Source: Isoetes taiwanensis
Taxonomy: Eukaryota; Streptophyta; Lycopodiopsida; Isoetales; Isoetaceae
Length of the DNA: 64,000 bases
Reading direction: 5' to 3'
Assembly: GCA_021234155.1 (NCBI GenBank)
Contig: JAJEKV010000040.1
Coordinates: forward strand, 11,677,072-11,741,071
The notes beneath the pieces were generated by a model. That model was not told the DNA's origin, made no database searches, and saw only the letters and a program-made list of their open reading frames with translations. The position numbers and the translations under genes are program-made. Shown piece by piece: positions 11,712 through 23,069 of the stretch (positions are counted from its first letter, which is position 1; every line of letters begins with the position of its first letter).

Positions 11712-13014
11712 CTTGGCTTCTATAATCCCATGGTCATCATCAGAGAATTGCTCTGCCGTGTAAAATGACAATTCCCTAAATGTTGTCCCTTTAAATAAAA
11801 GTGGGTCAAGTATGTGTCCTTGTGTGTAGAAGCTACCAACTATGCCACGCCTCCTGCCAGATAATCTTGAGTCCCCCAACCTGGGCAAAGCTTCAAGGAG
11901 TGGGGATTTGAAATAACTGGGTGCAGTAGCTATCAAATGCCCGCATAAACATCTCCGGTGCTTAAATTTGAATGCAGCGGCCTTCGCAGACTTTTCCATT
12001 CAAGTCTCAACATTCTCAAGCTCTTCCAATGTGATCTAGGGCTGATGTATTACGATAGTTTCCTCCTTGTTTGGGCTTCTTGTTGACGGACTTCCTCAAA
12101 ATCCTCCTATGACTAGGAAACCGAAAGAACATCAACATTTTAACAAGTGGTGGGCCTCTCAATGAATTGATATTGGGTTCCCTTAAATAAGATGCCCCGC
12201 ACCTAAACACTTACGCTCCTTTCGGTTTGACTATCCATATGATCATAGGGATCAAAACGAAATATACCTCATGTCTGCTCCAAATAAATCAGCTCCACGA
12301 ATCGGGCCAATATTCAAAATTACCATTATACAATGTTACAATTGGAAGCGTAAAACCGCCTAATAAGCGGGGAGAATATAAGTACACGATAGCTTGAAAT
12401 TGGTGGCTCATTGCGACAACCACCCCTTGAAAAATTATTACTTCGGGCCATATCTCACGCCCAGTGCGGAGCAAACATCCTGCCCCTTAAAAACAAAAAA
12501 TTTAGCAGCTTCTTCCGGCGCCCTCCTGCTACCACAAAGAGGAGAATATTCTAGTGGAGCCATGTACGTGCAAAAATCTAACCCGACTCATAACATTTTT
12601 CCAATGCCGACAACCGGACCTGCACTGGCATGGATATGGCAAGCTCTTGCCGGTTAGACAGTTTGCATAGCGGCCGCCCAACAGGTTGGATAGCGCCCAA
12701 CAGGTTAGACGGTTTGCATAGCGGCCGATTGGGAGTTTGGAGCAGTTTTCCGCATATTCCATGTATATACTAGCATATACCCAGAACATGCCAAAAACCC
12801 ACATAAACAAGAGATTGCCCCCCTAGGGGCAACCCAAAAAAAAAAAAAAAATTGCGGCCCATAGTGGTTGGAACGTTTTGGCACGTAATGGGGAATGGAA
12901 TGGAGGAAGCCTCCATTCTTGCTGCCCCTATGACCTGTAGGATTGGGGAGCGCCCTTGGGGAAGCCATTCTTGCTGCCCCCATGACCGAATATATCGATT
13001 CTATGTGGTTTTGC
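11712..13014. other. No recognised gene
   Basis: Presumed 5' flank of the aldo-keto reductase fragment and unassigned DNA. At about 12660-12735 GCCCAACAGGTT and a phrase containing GTTTGCATAGCGGCCG are each repeated twice. A run of about 17 A lies at 12836-12852. Several overlapping frames exist on both strands, none convincing. Confidence 0.5.
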
Positions 13015-13727
13015 AAGGCCGTTTGTCATTTTTGATCAGAATGGCTCAAGAATTTTTAAGAATTGATGTTATGATCTTGAATCTTTGCATTGATGTCTTA
13101 GATATAGGATACAATTGTCACAAAACAGAGTATGGCTAGGCCTTACACAGAGGAACATGGCGTTGTTCCAAATACTTTGATGATTGCGAAATTAATGTCT
13201 TCTCACGCAGTTGATTCGGTTCCTTTTGCTCAGTGGCAATAATGTCTTCAGAATTTATTGTTGATGTTGTTTAGCTGCTCAATTTTGATAGGAGCGTTAA
13301 GTTAATTAACAAACAGTATGATTAGCAACTGTCCAATCCAGGTTCCAATACACAAAAGATACAGGTTGACAACCAGGAAACTATATATAAGACCAATGTT
13401 GAGAATGGAGAAGATAATTCGAATATAATGAAGTACTACTTACATTGTAAATATAACAAGCATGAAATGAAAAAAGGATGAACGTTCGTGGCACCCAAAA
13501 ACAAAAGAAGGAAACAATACAATGAAGAGAATTATGATATATGATAGCCCAAGGCGGGCAAGGATACAACAAACGAGATTATAAGTATGCAAATAATGTC
13601 ATTATTGATGAGAAAGTGGAGAGAGGCGAAGGCTGGGATTAAAAAGAATGATCTAGTGATGACGAGGAGGAGTAAAATGATCATACACACCACCCAAAGC
13701 CGGACCCAACACCTTCAAAACAGGTCC
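13015..13727. repeat. Segmental duplication, copy B
   Basis: Same orientation as 8286-9032 and very similar over most of its length (shared ATAGGATACAATTGTCAC, GCGTTAAGTTAATTAAC, AATGATCATACACACC). Small indels separate the copies, for example a shorter stretch near 13640-13670. Copy B keeps the upstream part of the small gene that copy A has lost to the copia truncation. Confidence 0.85.
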
Positions 13728-13871
13728 GCTTTGGGTTTGGGGAAACTCGAATTCGAGGCTGAAACTTCTCTTCCCCTTTTGCAAAGTGATGTAGGCGCAA
13801 TTCTGCGCCTTGCACTAAGCGCAGACCATTGCCAATAGAACAACAAACACTGCTGCTACGGCCTTCACCAT
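13653..13871 (-). pseudogene. Small secreted-peptide-like gene with in-frame TAG
   Basis: From ATG at 13871 the minus strand reads MVKAVAAVFVVLLAMVCA, a good signal peptide, then TAG. The same frame then continues CKAQNCAYITLQKGKRS to GPALGGVYDHFTPPRHH and a TAG at 13655-13653. The segment after the first stop shares the GPALGGVYDHF ending with the gene at 8940. The simplest view is a small secreted protein of about 70 residues whose Gln codon CAG has become TAG. Alternatives are an unseen intron or sequencing error. Family unknown. Confidence 0.45.
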
Positions 13872-14329
13872 AATTTTCTGCTTCTGATGCTTCCTGTTCC
13901 GCTTAGTCTTATTTGTAGCCTCTCCATTAATTACCTCCAACTGTACTCCCTTAATTGGTTGGTATAACTAACCAGGCTGTGAATCGTGCGCATAGGCTGG
14001 TTCTTTTTACCATGCATCAATCAATTGCGCGTCTTTTGGCTCTACGAAAAGCAGATCTTGTTATTAGATAGTAATTCCAACCCACGACTGAATTTCCCCG
14101 GTTGTTCAAATTGTCATTTAGGCTTTTCCGGCCCCACGTCTTTATGTCCCCAGGTCGGCACAAAATTTTATGCTGATAAAATTTACTCTCATACTGCTTA
14201 TGTAGGAGTGATGGTTAAAAATCCGTTTGCTAAACATTCACATTATCAGAACCGAACCGATAGAGAAACTGTCTTTTAAGCTTGTCCAACTTTAGACGAC
14301 CCCACGTCTTTATGGTAGAGGTAATGTTT
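13872..14329. other. No recognised gene
   Basis: Upstream flank of the small secreted-peptide-like gene. No coding region or repeat stands out. Confidence 0.5.
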
Positions 14330-14980
14330 GCCGGGCCCTTAGGGTAAGGACTGGCGAGCCGGCAGGCGAGCACGGTCCGCACCCCGCGTAAGGGCCTGCG
14401 GGCGAACATTTTCTCACATAAAGTTAAGGGGGGAGGATATTTCTTGCCACGTGGCGCCATCGTAGCCACAAAAATTTGATTACTCCGTTCACCAAAGACG
14501 TCTTTATGTCTCCCACGCCGACAACTTTATTCTTCTCCATCAATTGGGTTTGGCTTTATTGCACCAAACAAATCCACCTTCAATGAGATCGATGTCCAAA
14601 TTCAACACATCCACCACAAATTTGCAATGTCAGGGATAGCTGTATTCTTGTCCAAGTATAGCAACTAGTCATCTCGTATCTAAATAAGTAAAGGATGTTC
14701 CAATTCCACACACTTGCTGTAAATAATATTGCTAGGCTCAATAACATTCAAAATCACATGAAATTCTTGTCCATACACTCGGTGATTTCTTTATTGCACC
14801 AACAATTGCATCAAGCATTGCCATCGTCACATGTTGCAAACAAATCAGCCTTCAAGTATTGTTGACAAATTGTCAATAGACATTTGGAAATGATGTTCTA
14901 AGGACACAAGGTTGCTATAATAACATTGCTAAGTGTATGTCATAACATTATACAAAATGATACAAAAGAATCCAAACAGG
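14330..14980. repeat. Duplicated block X-Y, copy 1
   Basis: Two joined modules. X (about 14370-14540) has GCGTAAGGGCCTGCGGGCGA and a TTGCCACGTGGCGCC stretch that contains a CACGTG box. Y (about 14545-14980) starts near CACCAAACAAATCCACCTTC. Both recur in the same order and orientation at about 18200-18800, and part of Y recurs alone at 17935-18155. The frames open in X on the minus strand start MATMAPRGKKYPPPLTLCEK in both copies, but this looks like duplication rather than a gene. Confidence 0.8.
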
Positions 14981-15013
14981 AAAAAAAAATAGCCAGACAA
15001 AAGGACACATGCA

Positions 15014-15337
15014 TATACAATCTTCTACTTGAATTTCTCCTCTCTTTTTACCTTTCATTCTTGTAGATGCAAGTGAAGAATGAGTGAAAATGGCAAGGCC
15101 ATGCATCTATAGAAATTTTTTTACCTTCAAGGCAACATCTTGGATCATAGTCAAGAGCACACAATGCTCATCAGTTTATAGCAAGCATGTAATAATGTCT
15201 TTGAGTCTTAAGCACATAGTAATGGAAATTATGGCAACACATTCTAATCGTATATCCTATACTTGAAAAGTGTCAATTCAATTAAGGATGAGGGAGAATA
15301 GACAACCGGTAAACACGTAGGCATGCAAATTAAAAAA
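15014..15337 (+). repeat. Inverted repeat arm Z, left
   Basis: About 320 bp that recur in reverse complement at 18851-19170 with few changes. Shared landmarks are TACAATCTTCTACTTGAA near the left edge, CAAGGCAACATCTTGGATCA in the middle and GTAGGCATGCAA at the right edge. The two arms are separated by about 3.5 kb. Confidence 0.85.
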
Positions 15338-16149
15338 CTAGTAGTAGGGTAGACTTGGGGTAGAGAAGAGTGGTTGCAGAGGGGGATTGAAGATGATAAA
15401 ATTAGAAAACTAGAACGGACCTATATATTATTTGTGTCGCAGTCGCTTATAAGTGTGTTGTTGCACAAGTACCACAGAAGTTTTCTCTCTAAATGCCTTC
15501 CTTCTTAATGCTCATGCTTGGTGGAGGCACTTGTTGGCTATGACCATAATATTGTACAAAGTTGTGAGAGGATACGAAGAAACAAAGCAATCACTATGTA
15601 CAAATTGTGACTGGCGCATTCTAGATGGTTTGCAGATGATCGATATTCTAAAGTTAATCCTAGTGTGTCACAAGAGACAATTATTCCATTGGTGTACATT
15701 TTTCACTTTGTTTCAGCTTCCTTCTTTTTTTTTTTTTTGGCTTTTTGGTTCAATGGTCCTATTTGTGCGGCTGAAGATTGCAATATACACGTGCCCCAAT
15801 ACGTGGAAGGGAAGGATGTATGCCTACTTTATAATACCAAAGCAAGATACACATAAGCTAGAGATAAGATAAGCTAAGTTAAGAAAAGATGAGAGCTTTT
15901 TAGTGTCCATGGAAACTCAACGGGTTATGGGACCAGAACAGAAAAGGAGGGCATAAGCCCCAACAGAAGTCGCGACTATGCCCCATAAGAAATCACAACA
16001 GAGAACAAGGGGAGGAGCCCCAATACAAGGAAAGAAGAACAAAAGACGCAGCAAAGAAACATGGATGTTGGAGGCGCTATGAATATACCAACAAGGGGCT
16101 CTAACTCCAACAACTCCATTATCCGCACCGTCGTCCCCGTCTTTGGGAT
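15338..16149. other. No recognised gene
   Basis: A 139-codon plus frame at 15453-15872 is open but Cys/Phe/Trp-rich with no familiar motif. A T-rich run lies near 15726-15739. I do not call it a gene. Confidence 0.45.
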
Positions 16150-16440
16150 CCCCAGCAGCGGGATCGCGTGATCCCCCCCTCCGGGATCTCGCCTCCGTGA
16201 TGGCCTAGCCGACATGCCACGCCATTAGCCACAGTGGGCCTCCGTGATCCTCGGCGGTCCCGCGTCCGTGGCTGACCTGGCCGACATGCCACGCCATCAA
16301 CCACAGTGTTCCTGGATCCCGCCCTCTAGGATCCCGCATCCGTGGCTGACGTGGACGACATGCCACACCATCGGCCTGTGTAATCCCGCCCTGTGTAATC
16401 CCGCCCTCCGAGATCACGCTTCTTTTATCAGCCTTGGCTA
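16150..16440. repeat. GC-rich minisatellite, ~74 bp period
   Basis: About three imperfect copies of a unit with CGACATGCCACGCCAT and TCCGTGGCTGAC or variants (near 16200, 16275 and 16350), plus a short repeat of TGTAATCCCGCCC near 16377-16405. The long minus-strand frames (GIPKVGIP, WLMAWHVG repeated) come from this repeat and are not treated as genes. Confidence 0.7.
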
Positions 16441-16695
16441 TTCCGGCCTCTGGGATCCCACGACCATTATCAGCATAGTAATCCCAGAGGCCGATTCCAC
16501 CTCTGTTATCAGCCAGTGGTATCCCGACCTTTGGAATCCCATTGTTGTGGATACCTGGGTCCTCCTGCATTGATGCTTTCGGATGGGAGAATCACCTTAT
16601 TGAATCGACGGTCCAGGATAGAGTGTGGGTCCATTGGGGCCTCCTCTTTTAATATTCCAGCGTATGCATGGTCTAGCCAATAGAATTTCGACGTG

Positions 16696-16732
16696 TGTAT
16701 GTGTGTCTTGTGGTGTGTGTGTGTGTGTGTGT
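16696..16732. repeat. (TG)n microsatellite at a LINE tail
   Basis: A TG/GT run with a few interruptions. It ends directly at the T7 tract that is the complement of the LINE fragment's poly(A) tail, so on the LINE strand the tail passes from A7 into (CA)n. Confidence 0.85.
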
Positions 16733-17756
16733 GTTTTTTTAATCAAGGCAAGGGTTTATATTCATTAGAACTAGAAATACATAAATAAAGGATGCACTAG
16801 GTAGCCCATGTCAAAAGGGATCTCTTGTATAGGAAAATTAAAGAGATCATCAAACTTTCTGTCTAAAACAGATGTAATTTTAGATTAGCTATAGCTAGAT
16901 ACCAATAAAGTTTCTTTAAATAGCTATATCAGTAAGAAGCTTGTAGCTAAGTTTCAGACTCAAAAGACTCCAAATTTAGATTGGATCAGGTCTCCAAGAT
17001 CTAATTCATCTATATTATTCTTGAAGCCAGTCATCCAACTCTTGGATTGTATGCATGGTGTTATCCAACACCATAATGGACAAGGCTTTCCTCTGTCTCT
17101 GTTGTTCTTGAAATAGCTTCTTAAACATCGGCTTGAGAGTATGCTGCCATAAGTCCACCTCCTTCGGAATCCTCCTCGTTACTTTCGCCCTCATGATGTA
17201 AGCCTTCAAGGAAACCAGAGTATCCCCAATCTCCACCCGAGCCATTTGTGCCTCTTGATTGAAGATTCAGTAAGACCCCTGCGCCCCAAGTTTGTTGAAT
17301 TGAGCTGCAATAAATGACAGGAAGGAAAAGGTTAGCTGATGATTTGCCAAAGGTCCAGCTTGAAGACCCAAAGCTGAATCCACAGATCCTTCTTTATCCC
17401 GCAAAAAAAGAGTAAAGAATTTAAAAAGACCCCCAAAGAAGCCTACGTTATCCCACATTCTATCATACTCTAGCCCCTTTTCTATTTTGTGTGCCATTGC
17501 AGTTTCATTTAGCTTGGCTAAAAATTGACCTTTCAAGCGGTTTATGTTCGGACGGAGATGCTGCATAGTGACTCTATTTCTATGGATCCAGATACCACAA
17601 GGCAATCTTTTTTTACAGTGGACATAAAGAGGTTGTTTCCATCAAGGACATCGAGGAAACTATTGCTTGTGACACCTGGAGGTTTGATGATCAAATTTTT
17701 AATCCATTTCAGAAAGGCAGTAACCAGGACAACCCACTCCACAAGCTTCATCAATA
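16733..17756 (-). mobile_element. 5'-truncated L1-like LINE 3' end
   Basis: The minus strand matches the 3' end of the LINE at 27.2-33.7 kb. The end of ORF2 (IWIHRNRV, then AMAHKIEKGLEYDRMWDNVG) parallels VIWKHRNEV and AMAHKIQKGKKYDRDWDKVG. A downstream coding block (MARVEIGDTLVSLK at 17245-17015) parallels MSGVELADTLIELK. The 3' untranslated end also matches (AATGAATATAAACCCTTGCC), then A7. Homology fades near 17750, typical of 5' truncation. A frameshift near 17600 separates the upstream piece (17754-17542) from IWIHRNRV. Confidence 0.82.
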
Positions 17757-17934
17757 ACTAGTAATGGTGCCCAGCGTTGCTGGGTATAAGTTGGAACCTT
17801 TGTGGACGAAAACTTGTTCATCTCAGACTCCTTTTCATAAATTTAATATAATAAAAACCAAGTTCAGCATTGCTGGGCTATAATAGATTTTTATGTATTC
17901 GACAACCTTCCCCTTTCCTTTGTCTTTTGCTTTA
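17757..17934. other. Spacer with repeated hairpin word
   Basis: CCCAGCGTTGCTGGG (17771) can pair with itself, and a close variant, CAGCATTGCTGGGCTATAA, occurs about 95 bp later. No gene. Confidence 0.5.
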
Positions 17935-18155
17935 TTCCACCAAACAAATCCACCTTCAATGAGATCGATGTCCAAATTCAACACATCCACCACAAATTTG
18001 CAATGTCAGGGATAGCTGTATTCTTGTCCAAGTATAGCAACTAGTCATCTCGTATCTAAATAAGTAAAGGATGTTCCAATTCGACACACTTACTGTAAAT
18101 AATATTGCTAGGCTCAATAACATTCAAAATCACATGAAATTCTTGTTCATACACC
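17935..18155. repeat. Partial copy of module Y
   Basis: Nearly identical to about 14550-14790 (CACCAAACAAATCCACCTTC through CATGAAATTCTTG) and to part of 18390-18600. It breaks off at about 18155 and joins a copy of module X, giving the order Y'-X-Y. Confidence 0.8.
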
Positions 18156-18159
18156 CGGC

Positions 18160-18800
18160 AGGGCCTGGTCCGCACCCCGCACCCCGGCGAGCCCGGCAGG
18201 GCGAGCCTGGTCCGCACCCCGCGTAAGGGCCTGCGGGCGAACATTTTCTCACATAAAGTTAAGGGGGGAGGATATTTCTTGCCACGTGGCGCCATCGTAG
18301 CCACAAAAATTTGATTACTCCGTTATCAGCCAGCACGTCTTTATGTCTCCCACGTCGACAACTTTATTCTTCTCCATCAATTGGGTTTCGCTTTATTGCA
18401 CCAAACAAATCCACCTTCAATGAGATCGATGTCACAAATTTGCAATGTCAGGGATAGCTGTATTCTTGTCCAAGTATAGCAACTAGTCATCTCGTATCTA
18501 AATAAGTAGAGGTTTTGAAAAGGATGTTCCACGCTGTAAATAATATTGCTAGGCTCAATAACATTCAAAATCGCATGAAATTCTTGTCCATGCACTCGGT
18601 AATTTCTTTATTGCACCAACAATTGCATCAAGCATTGCCGTCGTCACATGTTTGCAAACAAATCCACCTTCAAGTATTGTTGACAAATTGTCAGTAGACA
18701 TTTGGAAATGAAATTCTAAGGACACAAAGTTGCTATAATAATATTGCTAAGTGTATGTAATAACATTATACAAAATGATACAAAAGAATCATTGAACCTG
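18160..18800. repeat. Duplicated block X-Y, copy 2
   Basis: Same order and orientation as 14330-14980. The X part starts with a repeated GCCTGGTCCGCACCCCGC phrase. The Y part lacks about 20 bp near 18430 (CCAAATTCAACACATCCACC in the other copies) and has a small insertion near 18510. Confidence 0.8.
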
Positions 18801-18850
18801 GTAAATGTCACAAGGTTTTATATTACTGTCCTCTTTGGTTATTGGTCAAA

Positions 18851-19170
18851 TTTTTTAAATTGCATGCCTACATGTCTACCGGTTGCCTATTCTCCCTCAT
18901 CCTTAATTGAATTGACACTTTCCAAGTATAGGATATACGATTAGAATGTGTTGCCATAATTTCCATTACTATGTGCTTAAGACTCAAAGACATTACATGC
19001 TTGTTATAAACTGATGAGCATTGTGTGCTCTTGACTATGATCCAAGATGTTGCCTTGAAGGTAAAAAAATTCCTATAGATGCATAGTCTTGCCATTTTCA
19101 CTCATTCTTCACTTGCATCTATAAGAATGAAAGGTAAAAAGAGAGGAGAAATCCAAGTAGAAGATTGTAT
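18851..19170 (-). repeat. Inverted repeat arm Z, right
   Basis: Reverse complement of 15014-15337 at high identity. Y and X keep direct orientation in both blocks while Z is inverted, so the second block was rearranged after duplication. Confidence 0.85.
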
Positions 19171-19225
19171 TTGTATTGTTTGTGTTATCGTATCTTGCTG
19201 ACCAGATACATGTTTGATGTTTCAG

Positions 19226-19778
19226 CTTGCATTGCGTTTCTAAGAAGGTTGTGGTGTTCGACCTAAACGGAGTCCTTTGCAAGGCTTTTCCGAAAAATAA
19301 AGTGGCTAGAGATCAGTTTCATCAGACACCAGTAGAATCAAACACCAAGTGGATCTATCCGCGGCCGCACTTGAAGGAGATGCTAGATGAGGCATTCAGG
19401 TTATTTCGAGTTGGTATTTGGTCATCCATGGAACTAAGGAACATCAAGGATACTTTGGAGGCACTGGGGGAAATGCGTAGACATTGGTTGACCTTTTGGG
19501 ATCAGAACAAATGTGTGAAGTTCACTAATCCCAAGGATCCAACAGGCAAGCCTATCTTCATCAAACACTTGAGTAACATGATGGATGAACTTGGTATCGA
19601 GAATAAGGATGATATAATCATAGTGGATGATGATGCTCTTAAATGCTTCTACAATCAAACGCAGGCCCTGAATCCACCATCTTACGATCCAAAAAACTTT
19701 GCGACAGATGATTTTCTGGTGAAGTTTGTGTCTTCATGGCGCTCCCTAATACCGGCCTGGAGGCAATCACATGTTTAG
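19226..19778 (+). CDS. FCP1/NIF-like HAD phosphatase domain exon
   Basis: Single large exon after a splice acceptor (TTTCAG, 19220-19225), open to TAG at 19776-19778. The product begins KKVVVFDLNGVLC, the HAD motif I of the NLI-interacting factor/FCP1 homology group. RPHLKEMLDEAFRLFRVGIWSS follows (motif II region), then LTFWDQNKCV, KPIFIKHLS and the IIIVDDDALKC motif III region, ending near residue 184. Motif I is DLNG, not DxDG, so the second catalytic Asp is Asn; this is common in plant members and may mean weak or no phosphatase activity. There is no upstream ATG in frame, so the first exon is missing, distant or lost. It could be a live gene's last exon or a gene fragment. Confidence 0.68.
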
Positions 19779-21960
19779 CATTGGATTTTCGGCCTGATGA
19801 ATTCCAATACACTGTTTGAGATTTGTTGGATCTCACTGAAACACATGAGATATCGCGTGAAGATCCAGTTTCCTCTGCAATTTACAAGAAATTGGATGCA
19901 CAGGGATGACGGTGAGTGAAGTGTTAGATTCATACCCAGAACTGGATAGAACGGCTGACATGGAACCACACCTTGTTAAATACGTGGAAAAACATGGATT
20001 GATCCCTTAATTTTTATTGGAATATATGATATTTTTGTATGATATTTGTGCCATGTATCGATAATTTTGAGTCTGGAATTGCCTCGCAAATAATGCAATC
20101 TGTTATTATCAAAGCTAATATTATCATCTATCGAGCAAGCAATTTTGGTCTCATCTATGTTAGCAACTTGCTCTTCATTTTTGCATATTTCAATTCGCAT
20201 ATGAAACGTCACATGTGAATCACAACCTTATGTTATTTTTGAAGTCCAAAAAAAAAAGATTAAAAAAAACAAAAACCCCCTAGAACACAACAGCAGGTTG
20301 GCGTGATTTTGGAATTGACATAATCCCAATTTAATTGGATGATGGTTTGTCCTTTTGTCTGCTGTTTTTTTCTTGTTTGCAGTGGGCATCATGGCAAGTT
20401 TTTGAAAGTTGGTTGGGAAGCTTGGTATACAGCATGTGCTGTTCATGATATGGTTTGTGAGCACTGTGTAATATGGCAGTCTTCCTATGCAAGATTCTGA
20501 GGGTACGTCTATCAATATTGATATATGAGTAGACCTTTTCTGGTTGAGGCACGATAAATTATCGTCTAATGTTCGATGGATATTATCAGTTTATGGCACA
20601 TGATCAAGCACTTACCATTGAGCATCCTCCACATATGTCTTTGCATCATGATAAGCAGCATCATCATATGCCGTAATATAGATCTATGCTTCGCAACATT
20701 AGAACAACGCTCTAAAAAAGTTGCCAGCAACATGTTGGAATTATTATTTGGGCTTTGTCAAAAAGCTAGTGGATTGTGCTGCAGAACAGTCCCAAATAGT
20801 GGCTTCTGGCCTCTCAAATTAGGTGTGTATATAATCTCTTAATGAAGCAAAGGACAAGTTGTCTCAGGTGAGTAAGAACTGCAAATGTTCTTTAGCACAT
20901 TGCATCTTATAAAAGGCAGAGGTAAGCAACAAAGTTGTGGAAAAGTTGGCATTTTCTTGAAGTGGTAATTGGTGCTGAGAGCAGGATTCAATTCCCTATT
21001 GTCTGCAAAACAAAGCATAGAATATTCTGCCGGCTTAGGGAACTACCATGGCAGGCAGGAGCTCTTTTAGCAAATTAAGAATTGAACTCTCAAATGCAGC
21101 CATTCTTGGAAGCTATCAGTAATCCTTATTCCAGTTTTAGTTGTGCATAAATTATCATCAGTTAATCAAGATATGTTTCATATTTTAGAATTTTGTATCT
21201 TTGTCTTTGCTAACAACATGCAGCTATTCTTAGGCTTTATTTTTTACGGTCATCTCATATCTGTATGAAGCACAATTTCATTATATATGGACTTTCCTCA
21301 AGTCCATATATATCTCAAATGGTAGCTATTGTCTAGAATATGGGGTTCTTAGGAGCAAAACAATGGAATATGTTAGATTGAATCCTATTCTGAGGCGGCA
21401 AAAGTAGGCGAATCCAGAGCCTTCAAATGCGGCGGTTTGTGATATGAGCATATCCATGACATTGAGTTTTGTGCACAATGAAATAAAGTACAACATTAAG
21501 ATCGTAAAACTTTATACAAATTCATTGAGACACCATATAGTTTCCGAAGATCTCATATAGCAATTGAAAGTAGAACTAATCATTTGGCAATATTAAAGCT
21601 TCGAATATCTAGTCGCGCATCATCTGACAGCGATTCCTCATCAGCTAGAAGACTTCTCTAGGCGGGCTTTTCACATCTGGGCTTTTTTTGGGATTAATGA
21701 TCCTGCAATTATCCATGTAAATGTTAATGTCAAAGGAGATTATCAGTCAAAGGAAAAGGAAAAGGGCCAAGCAATAATGAAATTAGGCGACCGCCCTATT
21801 TAACGACTAGCATCACATCTGATGACATTCAATGGTGTTATGGAAGTGTGATCTTAATGGGGCAATATGCATATTTGCAAAACAATTCATTTAGCTAAGA
21901 AAAAACTCTTGCATAATTCAACGTCCAAGATTGATTAAAAAATAATCCAATGGCTACAAC
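19779..21960. other. No recognised gene
   Basis: AT-rich DNA 3' of the FCP1-like exon. A-rich runs lie near 20248-20275. A 4-6 bp-spaced set of short frames exists on both strands with no recognisable motif. Confidence 0.5.
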
Positions 21961-22216
21961 TCTTTAACTGGTACCTCACAGCTTCGAGCTATGGCGGCCG
22001 AGCATCACGATGCGGCGGCCAACTCAGGTATGGCGGTCAAGCTTCAAGCTTCAGAGGCGGGCCGAACAAGCAAGCTTCAAGCTACAGGGGCGGGCCGAGC
22101 TACAGGGGCTCTGCAAACAGAAAGAAGAAGTTCGCACAGAAGGAAGAGGATATACTGTTAAACTAGGATTCAAAGCTAGAGCAACGAAGTTTCTTCTTTT
22201 GGTTTGATCACAGAAC

Positions 22217-22340
22217 AGAATGCCGGATCTAGTCTGTTCAGAAGAAAAACCCACAATTTACAAGATCTAGAGCAGAACTAGAGTGCCGGATTTAGTCTGT
22301 TCAAAAGAAAAATCCACAAATTACAAGATCTAAAGCATAA
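22217..22340. repeat. 63 bp tandem duplication
   Basis: TGCCGGATCTAGTCTGTTCA at 22221 recurs as TGCCGGATTTAGTCTGTTCA at 22284, with the following AAGAAAAA and CAAGATCTA segments also shared. Confidence 0.8.
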
Positions 22341-23069
22341 TTAGAGGCTGCTTATTCCGCCTTTTATGAATCAGAGTTTGAGTGGAATTTGATGGAAATG
22401 ATATAAGGCATCCTGCCTGCCTCAGCCTTGCAAAATCTGCAAGGATTGAGATCCAAACCACCATCAGCTTCCTAATCAGTTTTCATGTTTAAATAGTTGA
22501 ATCTAAGTGTTCTAAAGGCTAAGGCCGTGATGCTGATGATGCTGATGCTACTGCAGTTTGAGCTTGATCGGCTGTGTCTAAAGACATCTTCAAACCATAA
22601 AGCAAACAGGCCGGATCTAGGAATTTCGAGTAGAATCCCACCAAGCTATTTGCAAGCTCCCAGAAAAAAAACTTGAAGAAATCCTCCAGATTTTGAGAGA
22701 GATCTGCTGTCTTTCTCAAGAGGATGTAAAGGAGCAGCATTAGATTGGAGATCTCTAGGCCACATTTCTGGAGCTTCTGGAATATTTGAGCTTATCTCTG
22801 AGAATTACAAGGTCGTCAAGTAGGTAAGAAGTTGCTCAGAGCAAATCCAGACACAGCAAATTGGGCGCCCGCCAGATTTGTCTACTCAGAGCAAATCCAG
22901 GAACAGCCCAATCAGCAAATTGGGAATGGCCAAAACGAAATGGGACTGGAAATTATGCTTAGATCTCTAATAGGAGAAAAAATGCGCATGGACTGGAAAT
23001 TGGGTGCCCGCCCAATTTAGATCTGTAATAGAAGGAAAAATGCCCTTGGAGGCAGAGAGGAAATGGCAA
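22341..23069. other. No recognised gene; two palindromes
   Basis: Carries two of the dispersed 22 bp palindromes (22858-22879, with one arm altered, and 22998-23019). CTCAGAGCAAATCCAG is also repeated at about 22836 and 22886. No coding region is supported. Confidence 0.5.

Noticed and set aside
11712-11999. Upstream extension of the aldo-keto reductase frame to 11999
   Set aside because: The frame is open, but the residues before MEDMKAF do not resemble a transit peptide or the family N-terminus.
15453-15872. 139-codon plus frame as a gene
   Set aside because: Composition is unusual (Cys, Phe, Trp), there is no motif, and it includes a poly(Phe) run from a T tract.
16205-16570. 121- and 109-codon frames on opposite strands over 16.2-16.6 kb
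   Set aside because: Both come from the GC-rich minisatellite; the residues repeat with the DNA period.
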